The translations under genes and the position numbers were made by a program. A stretch of DNA of 64,000 bases from Stropharia rugosoannulata (taxonomy: Eukaryota > Basidiomycota > Agaricomycetes > Agaricales > Strophariaceae), in assembly GCA_028532985.1 (NCBI GenBank), contig JANCIK010000001.1, positions 3,472,001-3,536,000 of the forward strand, written 5' to 3'. Below the pieces are notes generated by a model. The model was not told the origin of the DNA. It saw only the letters and a list, made by a program, of their open reading frames with translations, and searched no databases. Below are positions 47,832 to 59,700 of the stretch, piece after piece. Within the stretch, counting starts at the first letter, position 1. Each line of letters begins with the position of its first letter.

Positions 47832-49638
47832 TCTGCTTCTGAGCCAAACTTCGAAGCAACATGCAAATTTGTCAAGAAAGACTAAACATGCAAAACTAAA
47901 TCGTTTTACGTGGCGCGAAGAGTCAACCACGGGGTCTAGTTAGTCAATAGTGAGTGTTCAAGCTGGGAGGTAGCGCCCCGTGTGAAGAGGTTTGAAGCAA
48001 GTAGCGCTAAGCGGACATCATCTTTCCCGATGTCGCATTCTTTCAAAGCAAGTGACCGGTGACATACGAACACGTGAAGCGACTTGGAAACGGCTGCATA
48101 AAATTCAAGCTTCAAGAGTCAAAATGCCTGAGCTTGAAGACACGAAGAGCCATATTACATCCAGCCATTCCGAGGTCGTTCAACACACCTAACATGAGCG
48201 CTGTTGTTCAGCCAATGATCAGCGTCACGATTGTGTATTTTGTCTATTCGGTTGTATGCTAACGACTAACCAGTATACATAATCTACCACACGCGCTTCG
48301 AGGCTTCGGTAGGCGACCCGTCACTCTTCAACATTGCTGACATTCCCATGAGGCGGCGTGCGGGCCCGCAGAGATTACGTCGCTTGGTCTGTGTGTTCAT
48401 TTGTAGCGTACATATATATGCTTAGCGAGCAGCCTCAGAGCGATTCAGCACAAGGAGTCGGGTGCCGGGGGGTTGGCCTCCGGACGGGCTAATACATTCC
48501 AGATTTGGGACCTTCGTAGTACACGATTTAAGTTCAAGTTCAAGCAATTTAGCTACGTGACGTACCTGAGGTGGCGTGTAGTCTTCGAAGACGAGTTACG
48601 GAGCTTCTGGTGCGGATATATAACGTATGTGTTGTATTTGCATTGACAAGGTTGCGAAGCGATAGCGAGTATGTTCAATATATGCGCTAGATTTAGTCAC
48701 TATGGTTAAGTTATAAGCTGTACAATGCAGTCCACCTTGATTCAACCAGGTGTGCAAGGGACGAGAAGTAGAGGAGGCGTGCGCGCATGGAAGCGCGTGA
48801 TTCGCTCTTAAAGCACCACTCACCAGGGATAATAGAGTGTTCGAAAATCGGAGCGTACACGTATCCTGAGATTTTGGAATGAAAGTGCTTGTGTGTGGTC
48901 CAAAGTGATAAGCTCAAGATATGTACCTGGCAGGATTAGCCGTTGGGCGAGCCACCGAGTTGCTGGTGTGTGTATGCGTGAATATATGCGTTGAATTCGG
49001 AAGAGGAACCTCGGTAGCGAAGTCTATTCAAGAGCCAACGGTGAAGATCAGACATAAAATGATGATGGTATCTGCCGAGAGGCGTAGTTGACAGAGCTAG
49101 AGTCGGCATGTGCCTTTAGACGCCAGTACAGTCGCATATACATATGCATGCGACCAAGGTGATTCAGCCAGGAGCGCGGGCGTCGGGTTTAGAGTAAGCA
49201 TAGTTGAATGTTTTGGAGTTTCTGACGCCGGAGAGACCGCGCGTGAAGCCAGGCTAGATGGGGGATCCAGGCCAAGAGTTACCGTCAGAGAAGAGTAGGT
49301 CGGCACGAATGTAGTTTTGAAGGTGTACGACATTTAAATAGGTGCGGGTTGTTGGATGAACGAGGCGAGACGCTGACGGCTGGCTGGCGTGATTCTTGTC
49401 TTGGAGTCAAGTTTGACCATCATAAGCAGCTGGAGGGCAGAGCCAGTAGGCGATAGTCGCAGGCATGTGGTGTGGTGGTCGTAAGTCCTCGTGGACGTGG
49501 AGGCCAAGAGACGGCAGCGGGGCGGGGATGTGGGAAAGGGCCAAGGACGCCAAGGCCGGTGCTTGGATGTATTTACACCTAACCCTGCTTCTCGCTGGAT
49601 CCGCCGTCGACCCACTCTCACTCTCACCACGCCATGCA
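47832..49638. other. Intergenic, 1.8 kb, no gene seen
   Basis: The stretch lies between an F-box gene and the membrane protein gene, which point away from each other. Short frames on both strands have no domain or splice support. No tRNA-like fold or transposon terminus was noticed. Confidence 0.3.
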
Positions 49639-51596
49639 ATGAAGGCCTCCGCCATCCTTCCCTTCCTCTTCGCCCTCTGCCTGGCCCAGGACGACGGGTG
49701 CGTCCGTTGCTCCCTCTGCTGACTAATACTGACCGTCCACAGCCTCCCGCACGACCCGTACCTGCCCTACCGCCCGCCCTTCGCCCGCTCGCTGCCCGTC
49801 CAGATCATCCTCACCGGCATCGTCTTCACCCTCGTCCTCGTCCTCCTCGTCCACCTCCTCTTCACCGCACAGTACCACTGGCCCCTCGCCCCTGTCAACT
49901 ACGTCCTCCAGCTCTCCGGCGTCACCACCCTCCTCATCTCCCTCATCGCCACCATCCATGTTATCCTTTCGTCGTCCTACACCGCATCCGCCAAGTGGCC
50001 CTATATGCTCGACTATATCGCCGTCTACGTCCCCCCGCTTGACATTCTCGTCGATATCGAAGAGTGGACTGCCGCCGAGCGCGCTACTTGGCTCGTTATG
50101 AACGCCTCGACCTCTGGCTTAATCCAGGTTTGCTGCATTGCGTCTGATCCTCTCCCATCCATCGCTCACCTGTCCACCTACAGATCACTCACATCCAGTT
50201 CCTTACGCTGCTCTACCCCTCGCGGCTGGAGGGCAGGCTCATCTTCGCCCTTCTCGGGCCCCTAGCCATCCTGTCGGCTATCATGCAGTTGCTGCCCATT
50301 AGCAATAACGCTGACGTCGTCCAGCTCTCCACCGATGTGCGCAACGTCTGCAATGCCACACTCTCCCTCCTCTTCACCCTTGCTCTCTTTATCTGGGGCT
50401 TCCTCGTCAACCGCAAGCAGGCTTGGCGTACGGACGGGGGCACCGCAGTTTTTGGCAGCGCAGCACTCTCCCTCGCCGTGCTCAGCACCGCACTCAATTT
50501 CCTGCATGTGCACAAGGAGCAGGACTTTATCTGGCTTAGCTCGGTCATGTGGACCGTCGTGCTGTGGCAGAGCTTCCTTGGGTGGTGGTGGTGGGTCGGC
50601 GCGGGGAGTAGTCGGGTGCAACACCTCGACCGTGATGACCGCGAGGTGGAGGATAAAGCGATGCGCGCGATGCGTAAGGAGAAGAAGAGATTAGAAGCGA
50701 GGGAGAAGAGAAGAGAAACTCGTATGAGAGCACAAAATATGTGGAAGGGCGTCGCGGGTGCATTCCGCCCTAGTCAGGAGCAAGAGGACAGCGAGCCGCA
50801 GGCGCATCGCCAGACCCGGCGGAGGCGCATACAAGCAACAACCACGGACAGTGACGACCCGGGAATAACGGACGCAGCCTCACAACTCTCCCGGACATCC
50901 TCAATTACAGTAACCGTCGCAGACGAGCCAAACAGTACCACTTCGTCCACTTCTTCCGCCGTCTCGACGACCCCCACTACTACAACGCACACGCAGACGC
51001 CGCTCCCAAACTTCTTCCCGCAGGTTGTGCATCGCTACTATGCCTTCCTGCGGCGCGAGCACAATGCGGCAGCGCGCGTGCAGGCGGTGCAGCGCGTTGA
51101 ACGCATGCGGGCCATGGGCCGTAGTGGAGCCCGTGCGGACGACCCGGCGTCGCGCGAGCGCCCGCCGTCGGTTGTTGGCTGGGGGTGGGGATGGCATGGG
51201 TTCGGGTGGCGGCGCCGGTCGGATGTAGGGATCGGCCCACGGGGACAGGCTGGTGCAAGTGCGAGCGACGCGGAGAAGGGGCGCGGGAGGAGTGGGAGCG
51301 GGCCTAAGGACAGAAGTCGGAGTCTTAGTGAGATTGAGATGAAGCCGCCCCGGGCACGTCGAACGGAGGAACAGGACGACGATGATATGTACGTGTCAGA
51401 AGAGGACGAGCCGTCTCGGATAGTGCGTACTGGGAAAGGACGAGAAGAGGGGGTAAATGCGAACGACCAGGAGCGGGACGGGCGGGGGTACCACCAACCC
51501 GGGACACCTGCACCCCCGGCGGACGAAGGCAGGAGCTCAATATGGTGGTGGGGCCCACTGAAGCGATGGCGGTTACAGGACTCGACGACATACTGA
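49639..51596 (+). CDS. Multi-pass membrane protein with signal peptide and long cytosolic tail
   Basis: Three exons (49639 to about 49698, about 49742-50126, about 50184-51596) give roughly 620 residues. A signal-peptide-like start (MKASAILPFLFALCLAQDDG) is followed by about six or seven hydrophobic segments: VQIILTGIVFTLVLVLLVHLL, LSGVTTLLISLIATIHVIL, LIFALLGPLAILSAIMQLL, ATLSLLFTLALFIWGFLV, AVFGSAALSLAVLSTALNFL and WLSSVMWTVVLWQSFLGWWWW. After residue about 290 a charged, low-complexity tail follows (basic KEKKRLEAREKRRE, Ser/Thr-rich, acidic EEQDDDDMYVSEEDE), presumably cytosolic. I do not recognise a named family; a signal peptide plus about seven helices is receptor-like in layout but is not evidence of signalling. 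Coding sequence is notably GC-rich compared with neighbours. Confidence 0.7.
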
Positions 51597-53200
51597 TTAT
51601 TCTCCCATTTGCATTTGACTGACTGACTTACTCTAACCTAACTAACTAACCCCTACTTGTCGATTCTCGGTTTCCTGGTTTTTCTTGGTATTCCTGTCTT
51701 GCCTGCCCTCTGCCCTGCCTGTGCTCCATTTCCTTTTTTTTTTTTTTTGTACCCACGTCGGTTCTCGAAGTTGTTCTTCTTACTGCTCTTTCGTGCTTCT
51801 TTCGTTTTCCTGCATCAGTGTCGTCGGTGTCCCGCTACAGTCCACCACCGCCTTCATTCTCGTCTCGTCTCGCATCACCACCCATCTTGCTTGCATTTAT
51901 TCGACACCTCATCATCGCATCGATATCCGCCCATCACTCGCTCTCACACAAAGAACCTCCCATTGCATCACGTCACATCAACGTCTTCGCTCAGAATGGC
52001 AAGCCCTTTCGTCGGCCCCTCCCTCCATCCCTTGTACCCCTCCCACAAAGAAAATCGGTACTTGTTTGTTCAAGTACATCCATTTGCTTGCCTATTTTCT
52101 TACCCGTCTTTATTGGTTTTGTTTACCGTCCACTCACGGTTCCACCGACGCCGGCCATCCTACCCACACCTACCCCAAACATCATACGTACTCACGCACA
52201 TACGCACCCCCGTAAAATGCTTGTTTCTCTTAGTGTAAATTATAATGCTCATTGGATTGATTGTACGAAGATGCTCTGGTCTATGAGTGGAAAATCGTTG
52301 CGGCATCCTAATTCGCCTGTGCAATTGTCATTGGACAATAAAAATTCATGAAGGTTAGAAAATACAAAACGACACAGTCCCGGACGGCATCTCGGAGCTG
52401 TCCGGAGCTGGCTCCGACATTCTAACAAGGACAAAATTTTAGAAAAAATACAGAAAAAAAAACTCTTTTGTAGATATAACAAAAGAATACATTTAAAAAC
52501 CATGGGTTCAGAGAAGGTTGAAGTTATGAAGATATGGGGCAAAAGACAAATTTTCGCCTCTAGCCAGGTATCGAACTTTGGCTTTGCCTGCCACCATTGC
52601 TCAGCCGTGTGTGCCGAACATGTTTGCTACTGTTTGCCGAGCCACCTGCAAATGACTTGAACAAAGGTTTCAACATTCAACACCAACTTGAGACCAACGG
52701 TCGATCGGTTTGCGCTGTCGCTGTGAATTCATGTGTGGGCGCTTAAATAACTTAAGCCAAGGAACTGCCAAGAATCGTATATGTATCACCACAAGGCCGC
52801 AAGCCGCAAGCACGAATGAATTTGAATTTGAAACTCAGAACAGGCCATACAAGCCGGATCCATGGTCCAACTTTGTCAACGTTCAACGTTCAACGTCAAC
52901 CGTGGAACTTTCGACCAGCCTTGCAGCATGCACGTTTACAACTTTGCTTCTTTTTCCAGATCGCAACCGCCTTTTGATTGTTACTGCCACCTGGATTCCT
53001 GGGGTTGTCCTGACTCTTGGGCAATAGAACCGCAGAGCAAGGACCTAAGACGCTGAGTCGTTTCATACAAAACAGTTTTCTAGTATCGCTGGGAAGGCAA
53101 GTATATTTCCATGTTGATCGTTTAGTGAATGTAAAGTTTATCTGAAATCATTGGATAATAGTTCACAGCCATCACTGGCACCCATTGCAAAAGTGTTTGG
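51597..53200. other. Intergenic with poly-T tract and tRNA-like relic
   Basis: There is a pyrimidine-rich stretch with an uninterrupted T run near 51731-51748, then sequence without a supported gene. Long open frames here (51657-52351) are driven by the pyrimidine bias and encode no domain. A tRNA-like promoter pattern is noted at 52555-52616 (minus strand). From about 52727 to 52900 there is a segment repeated at 54783-54885. Confidence 0.4.
52727..52900 (+). repeat. 5' copy of a diverged direct repeat around the broken F-box gene
   Basis: Segments TTCATGTGTGGGCGCTTA, AGCCAAGGAACTGCCAAG, TATCACCACAAGGCC and GCCGGATCCATGGTCC recur in order at 54783-54885 with substitutions and small gaps. 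Confidence 0.65.
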
Positions 53201-54605
53201 ATGATTGAAGAAACCACTGTAATGGAGACTACTCCTCCTGCTTTGGCACCTATCGAAGTCCTTCCAACTGAACTTCTGTCTAAGATATTTTTAATCCGCA
53301 CAGACTCCGACGATCAACTTTCCGCCAAAAATCCGCCTCTTCTTTTAACGCACATTTCAAGTCGGTTCCGGTAGGTTGCTATTGCTACATGTTCCCTATG
53401 GTGCAAGCTTTCCTTCATGATTATGAACCCACCGGCCACGCCACTGGACAGCGAATCTAGGTCGATGTTGAAGTCACGAATAGATGTTATTAGGGAGTGT
53501 GTTAACCGCTCAGGTAGCTTACCTTTATCCATACAATGCGAAGAATCCTGGTTCCGGCACCCTCATGAACTTCAATATGGATCGGAATTTTGTGAACTAG
53601 TACATGCAAACCATAGCAAACTGCGCCTCTCAACTACACCACCTCTCCCTGATTCGTGTATCGCTTCCTTCATGCTACGAGCCACTGCTCCGTTTGAATC
53701 TGGAGGACGCACCTTTCCTCTCAAGCCTTACTATTTTGTGGACGGGCGAAGACCACCCGAGTAATGCATGGCGTATGTTGAGCGCCCCCAGTCTCAAAAG
53801 GCTATCTTTGACCAGCTGTACCTCTGGGTTCCATCTACACAATCTTTCCACCAGCTCTTGGGACCATATTACCACTTTCGAGATCCATATATGGCAGCTC
53901 AATCACGCCGCGTTTCCCCATCTTTCTTATGTTTGTTCATTGCTTCAAAAAGCAGCACACGTGGTCAATCTCTCGATCAACTCTCAGTGCAATATTTTCG
54001 GCCGGGACACCTCCTTCAGTTATGTCACCTTTCCCCGCCTGGAGGTGCTAGAAGTGACTGCTCAGGATCTTGAGATTGATACAATACTCAGGCATATGAA
54101 TACACCAGCATTATGTTCTCTCAAATTGAATGCACATCAATTTCCTAATTGCAAAAGGCTCCTGGCACAATCTCCACTCCTAAGTAACTTTAGCTTCAAT
54201 TTTTCTTCAATCAAGAATGACATCCCTAGGCTGTTCCGATGTTTGTTGCGCAAATACCCTCAAATTACCTCCCTATCGGTACAAGTAAATTGGTATCCAG
54301 ATGGTTTCATGGACAATGTTCTGGAATTTTTTGTCACAAAGCACAATGGCAATATCCCATGTCCTAATCTTAGCGTGTTTCGTTGGAACTACATCATCAA
54401 TACTTCTTTTGGGACTTTGTGTCGATTTATTGGAATGGGGCAAGGCGACTCTCCACCCCGACGACGCTGGAGGAAAATCATTATGAATGTCCGGTTATCG
54501 GATTGGAATCTAGTGACTCAGAAAGAAGAAATGGACATGTTGGTCTCGGAGACAAGAAAATCTGGGATTGACCTGCAGTTACGTGTAGTGCTGGTATACG
54601 TATGA
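53201..54605 (+). pseudogene. F-box paralogue broken by a stop codon and a frameshift
   Basis: The ATG at 53201 opens an F-box frame (LPTELLSKIFLIRTDSDD, then LLLTHISSRFR) that meets an in-frame TAG at 53372-53374, just before AIATCSLWCKLSF. The same frame then continues (IRECVNRSGSLPLSIQCEE) until about 53600. There a one-base shift is needed to enter the 333-codon frame starting MQTIANCASQLHHLSL, which keeps the leucine-rich units (APSLKRLSLTSCTSG) and the family tail RRRWRKIIMNVRLSDWN to 54605. No intron explains either break. The 3' part could still be expressed alone but would lack the F-box. Intact paralogues are the four minus-strand F-box genes. Confidence 0.8.
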
Positions 54606-54782
54606 CATGTGACATTTGGATTACCTCGTTGTCACTTGTTGTCTCTAAGTCGGGCCAACTAAGTATCATTTTACTTTGAAGTAACCTCTTTTTTGCTCGA
54701 TTGGCGAAGGGTGATAGCATGGGAAGCCTAGGTCCTCCTAGATATCATTGAAATCTTATCAGAGATTCGTCGCGCAGTCATT

Positions 54783-54885
54783 TCATGCGTGGGCGCTTAC
54801 GCCAAGGAACTGCAAAGATTCTGATTATATCACCGCGAGGCCAGGTCATTCAAGTCGGATCCGTGGCCCAACGTCAACGTTCAAG
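54783..54885 (+). repeat. 3' copy of the same direct repeat
   Basis: It contains TTCATGCGTGGGCGCTTA, CGCCAAGGAACTGCAAAG, TATCACCGCGAGGCC and GTCGGATCCGTGGCCC in the same order as the copy at 52727. It leads directly into a fragment of F-box coding sequence. Confidence 0.65.
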
Positions 54886-55300
54886 CTTCAGCTTCAATGT
54901 CCTTTCCAACGAAGATTGGCATTTCTTGGGCATTCCTCGTCTCTTTCGACGTTTGTGGACTAAATACCCTCAAATTACCTCCCTTTTAGTACGAATAGAT
55001 CGGTCTGAAAACAACTCCGTGGACAATGTTCTGGAGTACTTCGTCACAGAAGTATATGGTGATTTTCCGTGTCCCAACTTAAGAGTAATATTTCGGTGGA
55101 CCCACTGCGTCATCAATACTTATTTTGAGACTTTTTCTAAGAATGGGACAAGTTGCTTCTACGCCCCAAAGATACTGGAAGAATGTCGTTATGAACATCC
55201 GATTATCCGATTGAGTTCCAGTAACTCAAAAGCACGAGATGGGCACACTGGTCTCGGACACGAGAAAGGCTGGGACTGACCTAGAGTTGCGTATAGTAGT
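54886..55300 (+). pseudogene. Truncated duplicate of the F-box paralogue (3' part only)
   Basis: The frame resumes at sequence matching the last third of the neighbouring broken gene: IPRLFRRLWTKYPQITSLLV parallels IPRLFRCLLRKYPQITSLSV, and NSVDNVLEYFVTEVYGDFPC parallels FMDNVLEFFVTKHNGNIPC. Frame is lost near 55140-55240, and a remnant of the C-terminus (LVSDTRKAGTDLELRIVV) appears in another frame. The F-box and most leucine-rich units are missing. This is a decayed partial duplication with an internal deletion. Confidence 0.75.
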
Positions 55301-55918
55301 AACCGGTGAAGCGATTGATTGGACGGATAACCAGCCGCTGGTGCCAAAATCTTGCAAAACCCTGCACAACTGTAGACGGGATCTAATGCATGATTCTCTA
55401 CAGTTGTACACTTACAATATTAGTGGTGCATAGGGGACAGACACGCGTGCTGTCATGCACAAGTCATGCATAAGTTATGCATGACAGCACAGCCATTTGA
55501 TCGCCGGCTGTCCCAACGTAGCTCCGGCTCCAGGGCTAGTCCGAAATGCGCTCTGATGCGCCTCCGGGGCCCTCTCCGGGGCAGCGTACTGATGGGCTCT
55601 GATGCGCCCTTGGCAGAAATGGTTCGCTTTGGGATTGTTCTATTTATACACCGTTCAAATAGAGCGCGGTTCGATAATTCACGCGGCTGGCTCACTACAT
55701 TGCTCTATTATTAGATTTTTATTCTGCCTGAAAGCTGGCCCCAGCCGTAATAAAACTACAGCCTGAACTACGTGCTAATAATGCTCTGGTCCATGGATTG
55801 TACATCATTAACACGACAGTAATTTGGAACATAACAGTCAAAGCAGGTTTCGGTTGGGTTGCTCAATAGTGGCCAGATTTATGCACCATCACCACCCACC
55901 CACGCGCACCATCAGGGC
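55301..55918. other. Left flank of the palindrome array
   Basis: No gene is seen. An inverted pair CACAACTGTAGA / TCTACAGTTGTA lies at about 55367-55408. Clustered ATGCAT palindromes lie near 55388 and 55450-55490. From 55690 to 55900 the sequence is unremarkable. Confidence 0.4.
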
Positions 55919-56510
55919 TTGTAGTTATGCATAACTGACTCCCTCAAGGCGGCGTACACCCGGGAGAGAGTCATGCATAACTGTCCCCCAAGTGCCCGCC
56001 AGCCCGGGGGTTACTTAGGAGACAGTTAATGCATAACTGTCTCCCTCGAGGCGGCGTACACCCGGGAGAGAGTCATGCATAACTGTCTCCGGGGTTACCA
56101 GGGAGATAGTTATGCATAACTGTCTCCCTCGAGGCAGCGTACACGCGGACGAGAGTCATGCATCACTGTCTCCCTCGAGGCAGCGTACACCCGGGAGAGA
56201 GTCATGCATAACTGTCCTCCGAGTGCCCGCCAGCCCGGGGGGTTACTTGGGAGACAGTTATGCATAACTGTCTCCCTCGAGGCAGCGTACACGCGGACGA
56301 GAGTCATGCATCACTGTCTCCGGGGTTACCAGGGAGATAGTCATGCATAACTCTCCCCCGAGGCAGCGTACACGCGGACGAGAGTCATGCATCACTGTCC
56401 CCCAAGTAACCCCCCGGGCTGGTGAATGCTCAGGGGACAGTTATGCATGACTGTCTCCCTCGAGGCGGCGGTATACGGGGGAGAGAGAGAGAGTTATGTT
56501 ATGACTGTGC
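55919..56510. repeat. Array of palindromic ATGCAT modules
   Basis: About a dozen modules of the form AGTTATGCATAACTGTCTCCC or GAGTCATGCATAACTGTC alternate with GC-rich spacers (TCGAGGCGGCGTACACCCGGGAG, GTGCCCGCCAGCCCGGGGG). Modules occur in both orientations because the core is self-complementary. It is most likely a subterminal repeat region of the KDZ element. Confidence 0.85.
56249..56276. repeat. Perfect 28-bp palindrome
   Basis: GGGAGACAGTTATG is followed directly by its exact complement, so both strands read the same over 28 bp. It is the best-preserved module of the surrounding array. Confidence 0.95.
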
Positions 56511-56734
56511 GTATGCACGGGCTTGCAATACAGACAACCTAAATACTTATAGTCAGTCAGTCAGCAAGCAATTTTGTAACTAATTAACTCATACTACAGT
56601 TGAGAATTTTTGCATGAGGCCTTCGACGTGCATGCCAAAGCTCTATTTACACAGAAAAGCCTTATTATGCATGACTTCATGCATCGTAGCTAGCAGATTT
56701 ATTAGACGCCAATGTCAAATACACAACATTTGTG

Positions 56735-59700
56735 CTACTTGTTATACTTTGATCTCGACTCCGCAATAGCATCTAACTCGCCTGGATTCGCAAGCAATGG
56801 ATTTTCTATAATCGTCTCCATTCGGCTGATATATGCTGGGATATGTCTCCACTGATCTTCACATGTCGCCATCATGTCGCGATACATTTGTGCTTGCCGT
56901 TCTGCATATGCAATTCGACCTTCAGTATTGAGGAGATACTGCCTGTTTTCCGGCCAAACCTTGTCGGAGCACTTGCTTTGCCAGTCGTTTGCCTTCCATT
57001 CGAAGTAGCGGCAGACGCGCATCATCTCCTCTTTCAGCAACGCAACCTCTTCCCGTAATCGAAGAGCCCTGGCTCTTGACTTGCACCATTTGGAACACAT
57101 TCCTGTATGACTGAGTATTACATTCATAGGTGATAATTAAAGTAATAGACGTACGGTCAGTTAAGTACCCATCATCTTCAAGGTTTTCGACTGGTACCTT
57201 CTTCCAGATCCATGATAACGTCCGTTTACCTTCAGACTCTTTACCCTTTTTTGTCGTTTTTCTTTCGGATATATCGCGAATATCCTCTGGAAGTAACGGA
57301 AGGAGCTCATTCTTCCACCTAACTTCGTTCAAGGAAGGAGCGAGCAAGACAAGAGCATTGAAGGCTGCTCTGTACTCCTCTGCCGCAGCGTCAATCTTGG
57401 CGTTAGTACCATTGATCATGTTTCTTGCTCTGGTATTTGCCCCTTGTCCGCGTATAAATCTATCCTTGAATTTGTATAGATGCGTGCGAATTTGGAGTTG
57501 AGTTTGTAGGGTATCTAGCGCCTCATGAGCCTGTGAGTATCTAATCTTCCACTCAATGCGCTTAAGATGAACGGATACGTCTGTCATCCCATTGATCTGA
57601 GATGGTAACCAAAGATCGATTTCATGCACCTTGAGCGGAGGTAATGGAGTCGTAGATTCAGAACGCTTGGTCTCTGTAAGATGACGTAGCCTTTGAACGC
57701 CAGGGATGTACAACTGCTGGTATGTGATCCAATGATCAATCTTGCGCTGTAGTGTATTCACTTGAAGCTGATGTTTCGTTTTCTGGCGGTCGAGTGCGTG
57801 ATCCCACAATTTTTGTGCTGACAACTTCATTCGCCGCCTGCATGAAATCGTAGTTAGTTATGCATGACTCCTCGATATCATACAATACTATACATACTGT
57901 TCCCGCTCCAATTCTATCCCGAGGGTGATCAGGACAGAAGATGTTATCTTGTCATCAAGACTCATATCCCTAGATGCCGCGATATCGCGGGCTTCATCTT
58001 CAGCCAATTCACGAAGAACCGCAGCCTGTGTAGGCCCTGATGCATGTCATGCATGAGTGTCAATTGGTAGAAGAATGACGTGATAGGACATACCGGAGGC
58101 GGTAACTTCGTAGGGATTCGACGCAGAGTGATTAGCCTCCCACGCCTGCACAGTTTCTGTCCATCGTTCAAGAGTAGCAGGAGCAATAGTTGAAGATAAC
58201 TCTGCATGCGAAATCGCTTGTTCAGCCATGTCCCTTGCCGCAGCTTCCACCTTTCGTGCCAGGCTTCGTCCTAAATGCGCGAAGTTATATGTTTTATGTG
58301 AGAAATTGGCAACAACATTGGATCCTCTAGGCACTCACCTATACCGCTTACTTTCTTCCAATTCTCATCGCCCATGTGACAGTCTAAGGTATCATAACGG
58401 CTCCCGGGTCCCATCTCCCGAGTACTGGTGGCTAATCCATTGATATATACCCATCCCCGCTCTGGAGCTTCTCCGTCAGTGCGTCCTGTATCAGGAGCAT
58501 AATTGAAAGAATATGCCTCACGGCATTTGGTGACATGAGCAGGGAGGTGAAACTTCGGGACCAAAAAGTGCATGTCTGTGTGTTTGTCCATGAGGAATGA
58601 TGTGGGGTCAATGTGAGATATCCGTTCGTGCAAGTTAATCGACCACTGGCATGCAATGTCGTACGACACAACATACTTCCTAATGCGGTTTTCAGGAGAA
58701 TAGCGTTTCATGGTTTCAAGAAATATATAGTCCATATTGCAGTATCTAATTGTAACCGTTTGTCAGTGTTATTACGACTACATGAACAACTAACTCACCG
58801 CTCTCCGCGTTGCAAATCTGCCACACCACTGGGCCGTTTCATATCGTGGCGAGCGCATACGCAAGCTGCAACCCCTGTGGCAGCATGACCCTGTCCCGAC
58901 TTCTCGGACAAATTAACGGCGTCATGTCGAGAGCATGTACTTTTCTGATCAAGGGATTATGCATTAGTATTGCATGACTCCGTAGCTTGCGTAGTGTACA
59001 TACAGGTTCTTTTTCGTCTTTGAATTGGTCTAGGTGTTCCTTATACTTAGTTTCCTCTACAAAGTATGCCGCCCCTCTGATAAGGCCTGGATCAGCTACA
59101 CTGCTTGAAATGTTCTTTCGCTTGAGTCGGAAGTTGGCGTCGAGAGCTATGTAGATGGTGTGGAGGTACCTGCAGCGATATAAGTAGACGTGAATGCAAC
59201 ATTTGGACTTGTTAACGTACTGGAACTCGTCCTTATCAGACTCCCAGCCTGGCGTCATGTTTATCCCTGGTTGCGGACAAGCTGGGCATAAAACTGCACA
59301 ATCCCCGTCTCCTATAGTTTCTGCTCCTTTGCTTGTATGAGCACGACCTGCTCTCTTCATCATTTTCAAGTAGCGCCATTCATGTATCATCCGGAGGACT
59401 TCGGGGTAACGGTCCTATGACAAGTGAAAGTTATCGAAGCAGTCATGACTTAGAAAATATTTGCATACCTTAACCTTTATATTGCCCGTATTGTTTGTAC
59501 AACGGACTAACGTCTGTACAAACTCGAACGTAGACACCTTTGACTCGTACGCAAGAATTTCGAGGAATTTCAAGCATCGGAAAGTGGCCGCTGTTTTCGG
59601 GTTGACGACGGTAGCAGGGAAGAGGCAGGCACGGAGGAGCTGGATAACGTGACTATATGGAGCATTCCCACATCCGCAGTAGTTTATGGAGACTTCATGA

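Noticed and set aside
49491..50042. Plus-strand 183-codon frame rich in Pro, Arg and His
   Set aside because: It is a shadow of the GC-rich membrane protein gene in another frame. The supported exon with a signal peptide and membrane helix lies in a different frame.
51657..52351. Three overlapping plus-strand frames of 176-193 codons
   Set aside because: The region is strongly pyrimidine-rich, which removes stop codons in all frames. No frame shows a domain. It is more likely the 3' flank of the membrane protein gene.
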